Assembly: GCA_916613615.1 (NCBI GenBank)
Contig: OU744723.1
Span: forward strand, 64,488,239 to 64,552,238
Origin: Steromphala cineraria
Lineage: Eukaryota > Mollusca > Gastropoda > Trochida > Trochidae
Direction: 5' to 3'
DNA: 64,000 nt
Each line of letters begins with the position of its first letter. Positions within the stretch are counted from its first letter, which is position 1. Position numbers and translations under genes: made by a program. Below, in pieces: positions 23,131-34,765 of this stretch. Below the pieces are notes generated by a model. It ran no database searches. It saw only the letters and a list, made by a program, of their open reading frames with translations, and had not been told where the DNA came from.

Positions 23131-23320
23131 CTTCCTACTCAAAGCCTAAAACGCCAGTTTCTCAACTGTCATTTTATGCCTTGCTGCAGACCCTTTACTT
23201 TTCTGTGCTGCTATAGTGCCCCTACAGGCAAGAGAGCAAGCACAGAAAACAGAAAGGGTCAGCAGCAAGGCATAAAACTGACAGTTATGGAAACTTGCGT
23301 TTCAGGCTCTTTGTAGGAAG
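23131..23320. repeat. 190-bp foldback (about 82-bp arms)
   Basis: CTTCCTACTCAAAGCCTAAA... on the left pairs with ...TTTCAGGCTCTTTGTAGGAAG on the right at roughly 85% identity, with a ~28-bp loop. The shared middle 'ATTTTATGCCTTGCTGC' / 'GCAGCAAGGCATAAAAC' is nearly perfect. A transcript across it would form a long hairpin. Confidence 0.8.
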
Positions 23321-23790
23321 ATAACAATAAACATATTTTCCCTCAGTATGCAATGTTGCATTTAGATATCTCAACAAATGAGCCAATTGGCTCACACACC
23401 TTCAGAGAAGAGCCAATCATATTCACAGAACATATCTTTTATTGATTAGAAAATTTCCATGGATACCCGTTCTCAAGTGATCTACTGTTGTTATTGTACA
23501 TTTTTTCATTCACTAGGCAAATATCATGATCACTAAGTAAGAATTCAGTTTCTGTTTATGTTTCATTCATCTCGGCAGAGTTTTGATAAACTCTTATTTA
23601 CCGGTATCCAGTTTTAATTTGATTTCCCACGCTGCTTAGTGATGAAAGCACCAGAAAGGTTTATTCCCTGAGTTATAAGCGCACTGATTTTTGATAAGGT
23701 GTCAATCAATGAATGTCTTAACAATTCCAGTATATACGCACGCTAGATGCAAACCAGGCAGAACAGAAATTTTATTCTCAACAAGCAAAA

Positions 23791-24480
23791 AAGTGAGCGT
23801 GGCTCACTAATACCCCCGACCGTGCATCCCTGACTAACTGAATTATTTTTTACTTTCAATGCAGTTATCTCTTGCACAGCATTTGACCCCCAAAGAGGAA
23901 TTGAGAAAAATGACTAGTAAAAAAAAAACACACAAAAAACCCGTATCAATTTTAGTTTTGATTTGGCACTGCACCGCTCCTAGTAGGGAAGAAGACACAT
24001 GCAAAATGTGAAAAGAATCAGATGAAAAGTTTTTCCCGTAATAGGTTGGACAAATCTTATATTGGAAAATGACTAAGTTCAAAACATGAAAATTTGTAAA
24101 AAATTCAAATATTAAATAAATTTGTTGTAACTTCGCACTGAACCCCTCCTAGTAGGGTAGAAGACATGTGCAAAATTTGAAATAAATCGAATGAATAGTT
24201 TTCACGTAATAGTCATTTTCCAATATCAGATCTGTCCGACTTAAGTTCAAAACAGGGAAATTTGTAAAAAAATCAAATATTAACGAAATTTGCCGTAGCT
24301 TCGCACTGCACCCCTCCTAGTAGGGTAGAAAACATGTGCAAAATTTGAAATTAATCGGATAAATAGTTTTCCCGCAATAGGTCGGACAAAAAATGTCCTC
24401 GGACAGACAGACAGACAGACACACACACACACGGAATCGTTGGTATTACTAGATACCCCGGACCGTTAGTCGGGGGTATA
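23791..24480 (+). mobile_element. element family Q with ~174-bp monomers
   Basis: 5' hairpin GTGAGCGTGGCTCAC, then TAATACCCCCGACC; three ~174-bp monomers containing CTCCTAGTAGGG(T/A)AGAAGAC; (GACA)n(CA)n at 24398-24433; 3' stem-loop CCCCGGAC/GTCGGGG ending in GGGGGTATA. TACCCCCGAC and GTCGGGGGTA are terminal inverted pairs. No coding sequence. The blueprint is the same as family P, without shared sequence. Confidence 0.7.
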
Positions 24481-24613
24481 GTTAAAGTGACGTGTATCAA
24501 AATTTCTTACAAAGTCACGTTTTGATAAATCAAGTCACCTGTTCACAAAACAAATGCAAAAACTTGAATTTCACTATTTTTCACAATATTTGCCACCCTG
24601 AGAAAATAATACA

Positions 24614-24890
24614 AGTAGTGAAACAATTTCTGGATCAACTGTGATTAAAATTATCTCAATAACTCAAAATATTTTTATACTGATTAAGAATATAAGAAAT
24701 GAAACAATCTCTGGATCAACTGTAATTAAAATTATCTCAATAACTAAAAATATTGCAATACTGATTAAGAATATAAAAAAAAATAATTCTGGATCAACTG
24801 CGTTTAACATTACCTCAATTAACTCAAAATATTGCAATACTGATTAAGAATATAAAAAAAAAACAATTTCTGGATCAACTGCGTTCAATA
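24614..24890 (+). repeat. ~80-bp AT-rich tandem repeat, 3.3 copies
   Basis: CTGGATCAACTG recurs at about 24630, 24711, 24788 and 24871, each followed by ATTAAAATTATCTCAATAACT and ATACTGATTAAGAATATAA. Confidence 0.85.
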
Positions 24891-25713
24891 CACCCAACAG
24901 TTGACTGTTCTTTTTCTACTCAGTTGCTGCTGTTTCATAATTTCAGTGTGGTGTTAATGAGTAAAGAGATCCAATTAGTGTAATTGTTAGCTGATGGCAT
25001 TCTCTTGTAGTTTCGTTAATGTAGCAGAATATTACCCACGGCCATGTGGTGTGTAGGAAATGATACCGTAATTTCTCTATTAAATCGACAATAAAATATT
25101 CAAAAGATTTTCTAAAAAGGTTTATGGTTGAACTATTTTTCACTTTTGGTGGATCATGTGGCTCTATGGTCTAAATATTGGATAATATCAAGAACATTTG
25201 TGACATTAATGCATAGATTTTAAACATGACCACATAATGATGGCAATGTTATCATAATCAAGATATCTTAAATAGATTACTGTAGTAGAAAAAATTGTGC
25301 ATTGCAATCATTATTTAGGGTTGTTTATTGGCAAATTAAACAATCATTTCAAGCAATGCATGAATCATAAGAGCATTAACTTTTGACACTTGGTTGAAAT
25401 TTTAAAAGTGTTTTGAATTTGAGCCCTCAGAAATATCTTATGTTGTCGAATTATTGGAGATGTTGAATTAATAGAGGAATTATGGTATGTGTCAGACATT
25501 TGCATCATCAATATGTCATAAATAGTCATTCTTACACCAGTAGTTTGTCATATGAATTTGTCTAGAAATGAGTGTGAATTTAAAATAAAAATGATTAAAT
25601 GAGCAAGAGCTTGGGATCTATACAAATTTGCATGACTTTCGTAAAACTCATATGGCATCAATTTGAGGTACAAATTTCTCCATAACAAATTCTATTCAAT
25701 TTTGTTCTCTTAG
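24891..25713. other. no gene recognised; ends in a polypyrimidine tract
   Basis: AT-rich, with nothing identifiable until the polypyrimidine/AG acceptor at 25690-25713 that leads into a candidate exon. Confidence 0.4.
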
Positions 25714-25893
25714 AAATAACCAGGAAATGGCATTCTCCCCTTGCCACAGTCAGTTATTGTGACATCGAGAACAAAATGGTGCTACATATGTTCCACCGAG
25801 TGGGTAATAACTCTCACAACAGTTACAGTCAGTGGGAAAAATGGAGAGATGAGCGCGGAATGAAAAACCAAGTTAAAAGACCAATATGGAGAG
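25714..25893 (+). CDS. candidate internal coding exon (180 bp), unknown protein
   Basis: I do not recognise the protein. A polypyrimidine tract and TTCTCTTAG| precede it, and GGAGAG|GTAACTT follows. Between them one frame is open for 59 full codons, starting ITRKWHSPLATVSYCD and including FHRVGNNSHNSYSQ, then WEKWRDERG and ending PIWR. The exon is symmetric (phase 1 at both ends), the residue mix (Trp, His, Tyr, charged) is protein-like, and GC is higher than in the AT-rich flanks. Its incoming phase matches the outgoing phase of the exon at 4791-4878, so both could belong to one plus-strand gene with long repeat-filled introns; exons in between were not found. Confidence 0.4.
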
Positions 25894-26220
25894 GTAACTT
25901 ATGAAAGTGCTGCTTTGATTCTGACATTCCCAGTAGATACTAACAACATTATTAAGAAAGTAATTGGGTTTTAAAATAACTATTCCTTGATAACTTCAAA
26001 TTCTTAAACCACACAGGGTAATCAATCATCCTTTTTATGTGAGTAATCAACCTTTTCTCTTTAAGACAACTGCTTTCTCTCTCAAAAATCCAATATGGAG
26101 CTAATTCGGACACAATTTTATGCGATTTATATCTACCATCTATGTTTTCTATATTCTCTCAGTTTAAGTTATCATGCATCATTCTTTAAAGAAAACAAAC
26201 GTGTGTAAATGTCTATTAAC

Positions 26221-26684
26221 TTGGGGTGTAACGATAGATCGAACTATCGACTTATCGCGATAGTTGCTCTGCCAATAGCTTTATTGATAGTCTTTTTTAG
26301 AACAATCAATAGTATCGATAGCACGTCTTAACTATCGATAGTTTCGACAATTTAAAAAAAATCAGTTGTTAACTTGAATGTTAAAAGTAAAATCCACACA
26401 CAAACACATATTTTTACATTTGGAAAATACTGGAAACGGCTAACAGCAAACAGATCGCCGTGAGCTACAAATAGCAACAGGAAAACACGAGTTATCTTTC
26501 CACAGCCGATTTTGAAATCGTTACAAAAAAAGCGATGACAAAGTCAAGAAAACACTGTTTTTCTTGAAAATTGTTTTTATTTCCTTTATTGATATTAAAA
26601 CTATCGCAATAACTATCGCAATAGTACCCTGCAATAGACTATCGCTATCGCAATAGTCCCTTTGGGGGTCAATAGTCACCCCTA
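26221..26684 (+). mobile_element. hAT-like non-autonomous element, complete copy
   Basis: 464 bp, ends TTGGGGTG... and ...CACCCCTA, flanked by the identical 8-bp CTATTAAC at 26213-26220 and 26685-26692. An 8-bp target-site duplication is the hAT superfamily hallmark. The interior is dense in CGATAG/CTATCG motifs. No transposase. Confidence 0.88.
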
Positions 26685-26692
26685 CTATTAAC

Positions 26693-27740
26693 TGTTCACC
26701 CTAGTTTAACACCAAGACTGTAGTTTAAAATACTTTGTTCTAACATAACCTCCCGAAAAGCAAGTCTAGATCTGAATTGAACAGCCATTTCAGAGGCTTC
26801 ATTTCTATCATAAATAAAAACCAAATTAATAGAAATTTAAAGAATTTAATCTACTTTCATCAATAAGAAAGCATCAGAAAATAATTTATGGCTTGTAACG
26901 GTGAAATGGTCAAACAGAAAAGGTTAAAGAGTGGTTTCTATCAAAAATCAAGGAGAGAAAAAATACCACAGTTGTTTTTAAAATGATATTACAATGAAGA
27001 CTACAAGGGACAAGGAGACTTTAGATTAAAACGGATGACAAAAACATCTTGTGTAGATATAGATATGGTTTGTTATAAAGACCCTAAAGCTAAACAAAAT
27101 TAAAGGAGCCTTCTTAAGTCTAGACAATGTTGGCAAGTCTAGATGCCTCAGATTTAAATTAAGAATTGTTTGGGCTCCTTTTAATATTTTCATATCAAAT
27201 ATTGAATATTAAGAATTTAGTGAAAAAACATTTTTCCAGGGACTATATGTAAGTCTAGTGTTGATACAGAATTTTCAACATGAAACTGTTAGTCAGACAA
27301 TGTGGAAAAACAATAAAACTGCATGAAAATAGTTTGACCTTTGAGACTTAACCTCCTTGTGAACTTTGATAATAATCAAACAATCATCACCATGGAAACC
27401 CAAAAGCATGACAGTGATCATGGTGAATTCATATCAGTGAGATATCATTTATCAAGTGGTGATATCCTTGAACTGTCTTTAAAACTCTGAATAACTGAAA
27501 GTGATGACAAACTATGCATTATCAGTAACTTGAGACTAAATGTGATACCCCTGACAAAGTAATTCAGTTTCTCAATAACTTACAGTGATAACAGAAGATA
27601 CAATATCAGTTGCAAAGGAACTTTGAACAAAAGAAATGAATAAGGCATGGTAAAACTAGTAAAAACTAGTAACCTTAGATGTTCGTGTGTAATAGGTTTG
27701 TATGAAAAGACATAAACTGTGCTATATTGAGCACTATACC
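26693..27740. other. no gene recognised
   Basis: AT-rich, intron- or intergenic-like; nothing identifiable. Confidence 0.4.
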
Positions 27741-27744
27741 TTAA

Positions 27745-28118
27745 AGGGCAGTAGCACGTTTTTTGAACATTTTATATTTAAATTTGTTTAATGATAATAT
27801 TACGTTAATGCTAAATGTATTATTTTGACAGTGTCAAAAATCTCATTACACAAACCAATCAATTATAGTGAGACAACAAATTATAAAGATTCACATAAAG
27901 TCCATTGGCAGCCCTTTTTGTGTGAACACCTTTAATTAATTTTGTGCAAGAAAAGGAATCGCATGGCTGAACCTTACATTATATATTATATACTATATAT
28001 ATATTATATATTATATCTACAACTGCTTCATTTAGTTTAAATACACCGCCTTCAATTGGAACAATTATTTTTCATTTTCCTGACATCATCTTATATCTAA
28101 CAACGTGCTATTGCCCCT
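27745..28118 (+). mobile_element. TTAA-flanked MITE, family M1 (copy 2)
   Basis: TTAA-AGGGCAGTAGCACGTTTT ... ACGTGCTATTGCCCCT-TTAA; 374 bp, with a private AT dinucleotide expansion at about 27980-28016. Confidence 0.85.
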
Positions 28119-28609
28119 TTAACAGTTCTTTTAGAGGCATTTTAGATTTTGTAAAGCAACGTACCTTAAATATTTTTGAGAGGCATTAAGGAAGAAAACA
28201 AGGATTAAGTGCTTTGGATGGTCAACTTTCTTATTCATCTATACTGAAACAATACCATGTACAATAAAGAAATTGATCATCCATAGAACTCCTTGTATTC
28301 TGCTACGCGTTTGGTTTCAATTTAAAATGTACTCGCTATCAATCCAGTATATCAAGTCTCTGATTTTCAAACACACTTGGTTTATCTCTTAATTTCATAG
28401 CATCAAGGCAGCTCTTTGCAGTCACTAAATTGGTTGGACAGACCAGCTGCATTATGCATGGTTAATAATTGACCCCTTAGCATTCCAAAGACCAAAAGTA
28501 GCATTTGTAGCAATCAGCATTGGAACCTCAACCTTTATCCACTAGCCTGGAATGTGAGCCCCATCATTGATTTATCATTATAATAAGCATACTAATCAAT
28601 ATCAAAAAA

Positions 28610-28747
28610 GCCATCATTATCATGATAATCATCATCATTACCATCACCGTGATCACATCATCATTTTTATAACCATTATCATGATCATCATATCATAGCC
28701 ATCATCATCACTATTACCATTATCATAACAACCATCACTATCACCAC

Positions 28748-28846
<99 letters not shown>

Positions 28847-28852
28847 TGCCAT
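28610..28852. repeat. (ATC)n microsatellite
   Basis: Imperfect, then nearly pure (ATC)n from about 28745 to 28845. Confidence 0.95.
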
Positions 28853-29740
28853 TATCTTTTTCTCTGCATTGTCAAAAGCTTTAAAACATTAAGTAGTTGA
28901 TAATTACGAATATGATGTTGACTTTTAAAGTGATAATATATGTTTTTCATTCCAGAACCACGTTTGCATACCATAAGCATTCCCAAAAAACTTGCCACCT
29001 CCACTAGAGCCAAAATTTTGTATTGGCTAATCATCACTGAAAACATGATTGTAATTTCTGCATTTATACTGTTTAAACATTTATATAATACAGAAAACAT
29101 CATTGCTGCATCCTACATAGTTTTAATTCAGACCTATTGTTCTCCGCCTGACTTACTGCCTTTATCATCCAGCACTCAAGAAGACTGATTTCGCCTAACT
29201 GTTGCACCATCTGTTTAGTTTGTCAGCACATCTGTTTAGAGAATGCCTAACTCAACATATCAGCATTGCAATAGCAGGGGGTGTTTTTTCTGAGATTCCA
29301 CTCCCTCTTGTTTGAATAGTTTCCAGGAAGCAGTGACTGAAATCAAAATATCAGCTCCTATCTTAAACACACAGAGTGCTCTTTGCTTGTAGCTGATGGT
29401 TGAATAATCCTAGACTAGCATGCAGTCACTGAAAAAAATATTTCACTACATTTCATTGAAGAAGTCCTGAACCATACTTAACCCTTCGGCGTCATGAGGG
29501 TTAATTTCTCTACAGAAGAGGCAACTAGACTCGTCAAATTTCTAAACTAAACTGGGCTCTTTTTCTATACTAGGCTAGATGACAGAGCTAATAATTACTT
29601 GTTGCAAAGGAATTTAGTACAAAACAAATTAACAAAGCATGGTAAATTGAAACCAGTAACCTAAATTTTGTTTAATTGTATACCATTTGCATTAAAAGAC
29701 AATGTATAATTCAGCCATGTCATTACATTTTCTTAAACAA
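28853..29740. other. no gene recognised
   Basis: Overlapping short open frames on both strands at about 28.85-29.19 kb lack any recognisable domain; neither is supported. Confidence 0.35.
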
Positions 29741-29926
29741 AATGAATGAAATTTTTTTTTACAAAAATGGCCGCCAATGGACTTTATGTAAATCTTTATA
29801 ATTTGTTCTCTGACTATTGATTGGTTGGTGTAATGAGATTATTGACACTCTTAAAATAATGTATTTAGCAGTAACATACTATTATCAGTGAAAAATTTAA
29901 AATTAAAAAAATGTGCTACTGCCCCT
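29741..29926 (-). mobile_element. TTAA MITE, family M1 (copy 3, truncated)
   Basis: Minus orientation: begins at 29926 with AGGGGCAGTAGCACATTTTT, TTAA outside, and matches copy 1 through ATTGGCGGCCATTTTTGT, then stops near 29741. The distal half is missing. Confidence 0.75.
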
Positions 29927-30465
29927 TTAAGTCAAGATGTAATACCGGTACTCATCTTGAAGGGGAAACTCTCAGTAGAACAACACAGTTTCTTGAGTCT
30001 CTGCCAGTTCAATGTTGTGATATGGTTGACCGCAAAAACCTTACCCAGTGACCTGGTTTATAATCCAGATAAACCTGAATACTTTACACAAGTTATTCAA
30101 CACTTGTTTGTTACGCAAGTTACTCAATCTTTATTTGTTGACAACAGGGCTCCAGATAACTTTTGAGTGAAGTTGTACATACACCTTGAATTTTAATTGG
30201 AAGTGTTCTCAAGAGTTTGAAGGTGTTCTGACAGTGTTTCGACAACTTGTTGCATTTTAATAAATAAAAAGATTTTGTTGTTTAAATCGCAGATATGATG
30301 TCAGATTTAACTATCCACCCAAATGAGTATAAAGAAGATTTTGTTCATATCTTTTGAAAATGCAAATATACGCTCAATACTCTTTTTCAATTTAACTGAT
30401 TTCTTAGAAAATAATGTTTAACATTGAAAGTTATTCATTCATTGTCCAGTTACTGGTATGAAAGG

Positions 30466-30800
30466 TAGGGGTGTAACACTATAGATCAAACTATCGACTT
30501 AGTTGCTGTACCTTTTGTACTCAAGTCATTTTTAGAAACCATAAATATTATAGTATCGATAGCAAGTGTAGCTATCGATAATATCGACTTATTAGTCAAT
30601 TCAGTTTTTTAGTTCAAATTTAACTTCACACAAAATCATTTTGGAAAATATGGGAACACAATAAAAAGATTGTCGAGAGCTGAAAGAAGTAACCGGGAGA
30701 AACAACAGATAACCCTCTAGGTGTCAGTTTAAAATTACGACTTCCACAAGTTTTGAAATCATCACAAATAAATCAGCAAATCTGCAAACTCTTTCCTCCA
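30466..30800 (+). mobile_element. hAT-like element, 3'-truncated copy
   Basis: TAGGGGTGTAACACTATAGA... matches the left end of 26221-26684, and the middle (ACTTCCACAAGTTTTGAAATCAT) matches the reverse of 10740-10770. The right terminus is missing. Confidence 0.6.
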
Positions 30801-31539
30801 GTCATATATAATGCAGATCTAAACCTCTGTCTCATATAAACTCAGATCTAAACCTCTGTCTCATGTAAACTCAGATCTTAAAGTAAACCTGCCCATGTGT
30901 GAGAGTCATTGTGCAACCTGTATAAATCAATAACTGTGTAGAAGAGAAGGTCCTACAGGAGTGTTGACCTGGAACTACACTAAACTTGACCTCTGACCCT
31001 GTCTGAGAGGGGCACCTGTCCTCAAGTGATCTGACAAACAGTGTGAAGAGCTTAGCCCTCCCTACAGAAGGTAGTTTGAATATCTTATCATTAACAAAAC
31101 CTCTTGAAAAGCAAGTCTGAACTCTGAAAAGGCAAACTCCTGAGGTTTTTTTTCATATTTCCGATCAAAAAATTGTTTTTGAGAATGATTGATCAGAGAC
31201 TTGTTATACACAGAGGTATTACTGTAAGTCAGGAGTCTCTGTGTGGAGCTAGCTGTCTCCACAACACAGGTTACCACCTGATACCTGATAACGCCCGGCC
31301 AGTCAGGCAATATCGCTCAATACTCACCTGCTATCTTCTCATATCTTAGACAAGCCCTCCAATGTGTCAGATATACCCCCTAATTTACAACCTCATATGG
31401 CATGTGTAAATATTCCAAACATTTTCAAGTATTCCTTTTTTATTTGTACAAGATAATTACAAATCGGTTCTATTTTTTCACATTCCTTTCCATTCAATTG
31501 AATTCATTATACATCAAAATATCCTTTTCTTTTGGCTAC

Positions 31540-31660
31540 TTGAATGAGAACAAGTTATATGGATTTACAACTTCTTTATTGCAAGAATGCGACGGTTCGG
31601 TGTAGGTACTAACACCGTTTTCAAGCAAGTGATACAGAGCATGATATGGACGTGATTATA
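31540..31660. repeat. third PLE/HHR-like core, arms lost
   Basis: ACAACTTCTTTATTGC, then CGACGGTTCGGTGT-loop-ACACCGTTTTCAAGCAAG. Same order as the core of 22973-23083, but without long flanking arms. Confidence 0.5.
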
Positions 31661-32095
31661 TACATAATTGGTGAATATGTTTTTACAATTAACAATTTTG
31701 GCTACTTGTTGAATTAATGTGTTGGCATATGATAGGTGATAGTTTAACTGAGTGTCTTTAATTCCAGGTAGGTTTCCTGAGGTTGATGATAATTAATAAC
31801 TACCATTAGATAAATTTCATTCACAAATGGTTTTATTGTCTTAACACTACAATATCAGATACAATTTTCTATTTCTCACTTAACACATTGTACTTGAGGA
31901 AATAAGGTAATTGAGTTTTGGTTCGTATAAATACAAAACAATTATAGATCAAATATGATATGACTTCTCCTGAACAAATGTGTTTTTGTATGATTTTAAA
32001 TTGGATGACTAAAACTTTCCTTGATTGAATTGATTTAACAATAAAATGTAAAATACTGTTATTTTTATATTTATTTGATATCATAGTTTGACAAA

Positions 32096-32644
32096 AATAG
32101 AGCCATTAGCTCTGTAGCTCATCAGGCTTTGATCTTGTTTTAGGGTGTAGGGAATGTGGTTCCCCCTAACTATGGGCCATAGGGCTACAAAGTCTACAAT
32201 TATTAATCCTCACTAGTCAAGGAGTCTGTACACAAGGTTTCAGCTTTCTAGGCCTTATGCTTCTAGAGACAAAATGAAAATAGGTTGTAAGGGTGTGGCC
32301 TCCTTGGCCCTTATTAGGGGTCACAGGGCCACCAAAGCTACAATTTATAATCCTCACTAATCAGGGAAATTGTACACAGAATTTCAGCTTTCTTAGGGCT
32401 TATGCTTTTTGAAGATGAAGATGAGGATGTGGCCCCTGTGGCACTTATTAGTGGCCACAGGCATCAAAAGCTACAATTTGTAATCCTCACTAGCTAAGGA
32501 GTCTGTACACAAAGTTTCAGCTTTCTAGGCTTTATGGTTCTGGAGAACTCTGAAGAAGTCGAAATTCCGCAAAACTTACGGACGCCGGACACCATGCCAT
32601 GCCATAAGCCCATTGGGCCTTTCAGGCCAAATGAGCTAAAAAAA
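32096..32644 (+). mobile_element. element family P, copy at 32 kb
   Basis: AGAGCCATTAGCTCT hairpin, TAGCTCATCAGGC, about three diverged ~145-bp monomers of the nested-P subfamily, no expanded GGAC tract, 3' hairpin GGCCT/AGGCC and end AAATGAGCTAAAA. Confidence 0.75.
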
Positions 32645-32940
32645 CAGATGTAATCGCACATGTCAAACTGTTATTGAAAGTCGAAGCAGAAGTACCCATA
32701 TCATGGCCTCCCGTAATGAGTTGTCAGGATAACCAATTCATCGTTTTGATACAGTTCATGATACGATACAGTTAATGATATCATGTACAAATATTTTCGA
32801 ATATCGTTATAATATTTTTTGAATAATGTTAAAATCTTCTTGAAAATCAAATTAAGAAATCCAGAGTGTCTTTAAATCCTCATTGAGATAGCATTTCTTT
32901 TCATGTTTTCAAGTCAGAAATGAAGAATGATATGCAGAGA

Positions 32941-33300
32941 TATAGAGGATACTAAACGACCTTCCATTTAATACTATTTTTATTTAACGAGTTAATGATT
33001 TTGTATAAAACGAGCGAAAGCGAGTTTGATGCCAAATCATTCACGAGTTTAATAAAAATAGTATTAAATGGAAGGGAGTTTAGTATTCTGTTTATTACTT
33101 GCCCTAAAAATCTAACATAATTGCAGATAAGTTGCCGAAACTAACATTTTCGCGACTCAGCAACCATTGTGACGGCGCGCTTACACTGTGACGTCACAAC
33201 AACACACTTCTATGACGTCGTCCTTGCATTGTGTTATTACACTAGTTTAATATTGTCGTATAAATATTTCACTGCGGTATCTTACACGAGCGAGTAATAA
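32941..33300 (+). mobile_element. hairpin element family H, copy A
   Basis: Starts TATAGAGGATA, then a palindrome with ~34-bp arms (CCTTCCATTTAATACTATTT... and its complement near 33050-33083). The loop holds CGAGCGAAAGCGAG. Then ATTCTGTTTATTAC, a TGACGTCA site at 33189, and the end CGAGTAATAA. Flanks and motifs match copies B and C; the arm sequence does not. Confidence 0.7.
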
Positions 33301-33487
33301 AATGCTTTTTTCAATAAGTGGCTAAGGCTTGTTTTTGTTTTAAAATGTTGGTTTCTCAAATAATTTTGTTAGAAATGTTAAAAGCTGTTTTCATTTATTG
33401 ATAACAGTTTCAATTGGAAAAAACATTCTATCGCCTAACCTCTCCTGATTGCCTCTTTAAGTTTTGTTGATAAGAAGTGGTACTTAA

Positions 33488-33909
33488 AGGGACCATTCGA
33501 GCGGGGTATTTGTTGTGGAACCAAAATTCAGGAGGACTTTCCTGTGTACAATTATAGATGATTATACATGATAATATCACACTTAATAACTCATATATGT
33601 TTGCGAGGTATGCATTTTAGTTGTTAAATATTTGACAATTTGACTAAAAATAAAGTGTATGGCAAAAAAAATTAAAACATCGTGAAATGAAGCCAGCCAT
33701 CGAAGCAACGATCGTGGAATGCATTTCTACAACAAAATGCTGTCGTAACTGATAACTTCTATTATGAATTATTTATAAATACGCTTCTCTTCTATCAATC
33801 AAGTATTTATTTCTTTATTTAGTTAATGAATTAAGATAATACATCACATTTGTTTTTTCGCAATGCTATCGTTTCAAAATGGCGGATAAAACGCGATCGA
33901 GTGGTGCCT
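33488..33909 (+). mobile_element. TTAA-flanked MITE, family M2 (copy 1)
   Basis: TTAA-AGGGACCATTCGAG ... CTCGAGTGGTGCCT-type right end-TTAA, 422 bp. It aligns along its length with 54518-54901 and carries CAAAATGGCGGA, a YY1-like motif, near its right end. Confidence 0.85.
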
Positions 33910-34002
33910 TTAATCAGACAACAAGCTTTGTTGACATTCCTTCATGTCCTGTTCTGTTACCTAACCTTGATTTTCACTTTAATATTTGGTTATTTGTAGG
34001 GC

Positions 34003-34765
34003 TTCCACGGGTCAAAAAAAATTTTACTCGAGTACTTGAGGGGTCAGACTCGACTCGGACCTGATTACCCGACATTTTATTCTTACTCAAGAGATTTTGG
34101 ATTATTATAGCCCTTTAGTCTTTGCCTTACCTAAAGGACCTTGAATTGATGTATGGCCTTGATATTTTAACATATAATTAGACTTTTAAATAGTATCGTA
34201 TAGCAAATCATGATATAATTTTGATCATTCTGGAGATTCAGACTGAACACAATAATGGCCTTGATATTTTAACATATAATTAGACTTTTAAATAGTTGTA
34301 TATAGATTCATATATAATAGAATAATTTTGACATCAATGACTTGAAATGGTAATGTTGATCGACCAACTTTCTTCACACAATACAGACAGACTGATATAG
34401 CTTAAATAAATAACAGTGTTTAATAATTTTCGAGTACTCAAGTCCTCCTGGACCCGACTGGATTGCATTTTTTTTTTATAATGCTGGCTTATTAAACAAT
34501 ATCCATGATAAAAATATCAAATTTAGATCCTTGAATTTGTATCTCATCGTTATAATGTCACATTTGTGTATCGCAATATGTATCGTATAGGAACTTTAGT
34601 ATCGTGAGGTACCTGTACCGTGACATCCATAGTTATTTGCAATTATTGCCATAGATTTGTGGGAAAATGACTTTTAGTAAAATGATATTTGTCAAACTGT
34701 ATTGGTCTTAGCAAATCATGATATAATTTTGATCATTCTGGTGATTCAGACTGAACACAATAATC
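34003..34765. repeat. decayed repeats with internal duplications
   Basis: CTCGAGTACTTGAGGGGTC / CGAGTACTCAAGTCC pairs and GTATCGT/ACGATAC motifs suggest hAT-type MITE relics. CCTTGATATTTTAACATATA occurs twice (about 34163 and 34260), and a ~55-bp block with TAGCAAATCATGATATAA occurs at about 34200 and 34708. Confidence 0.45.
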
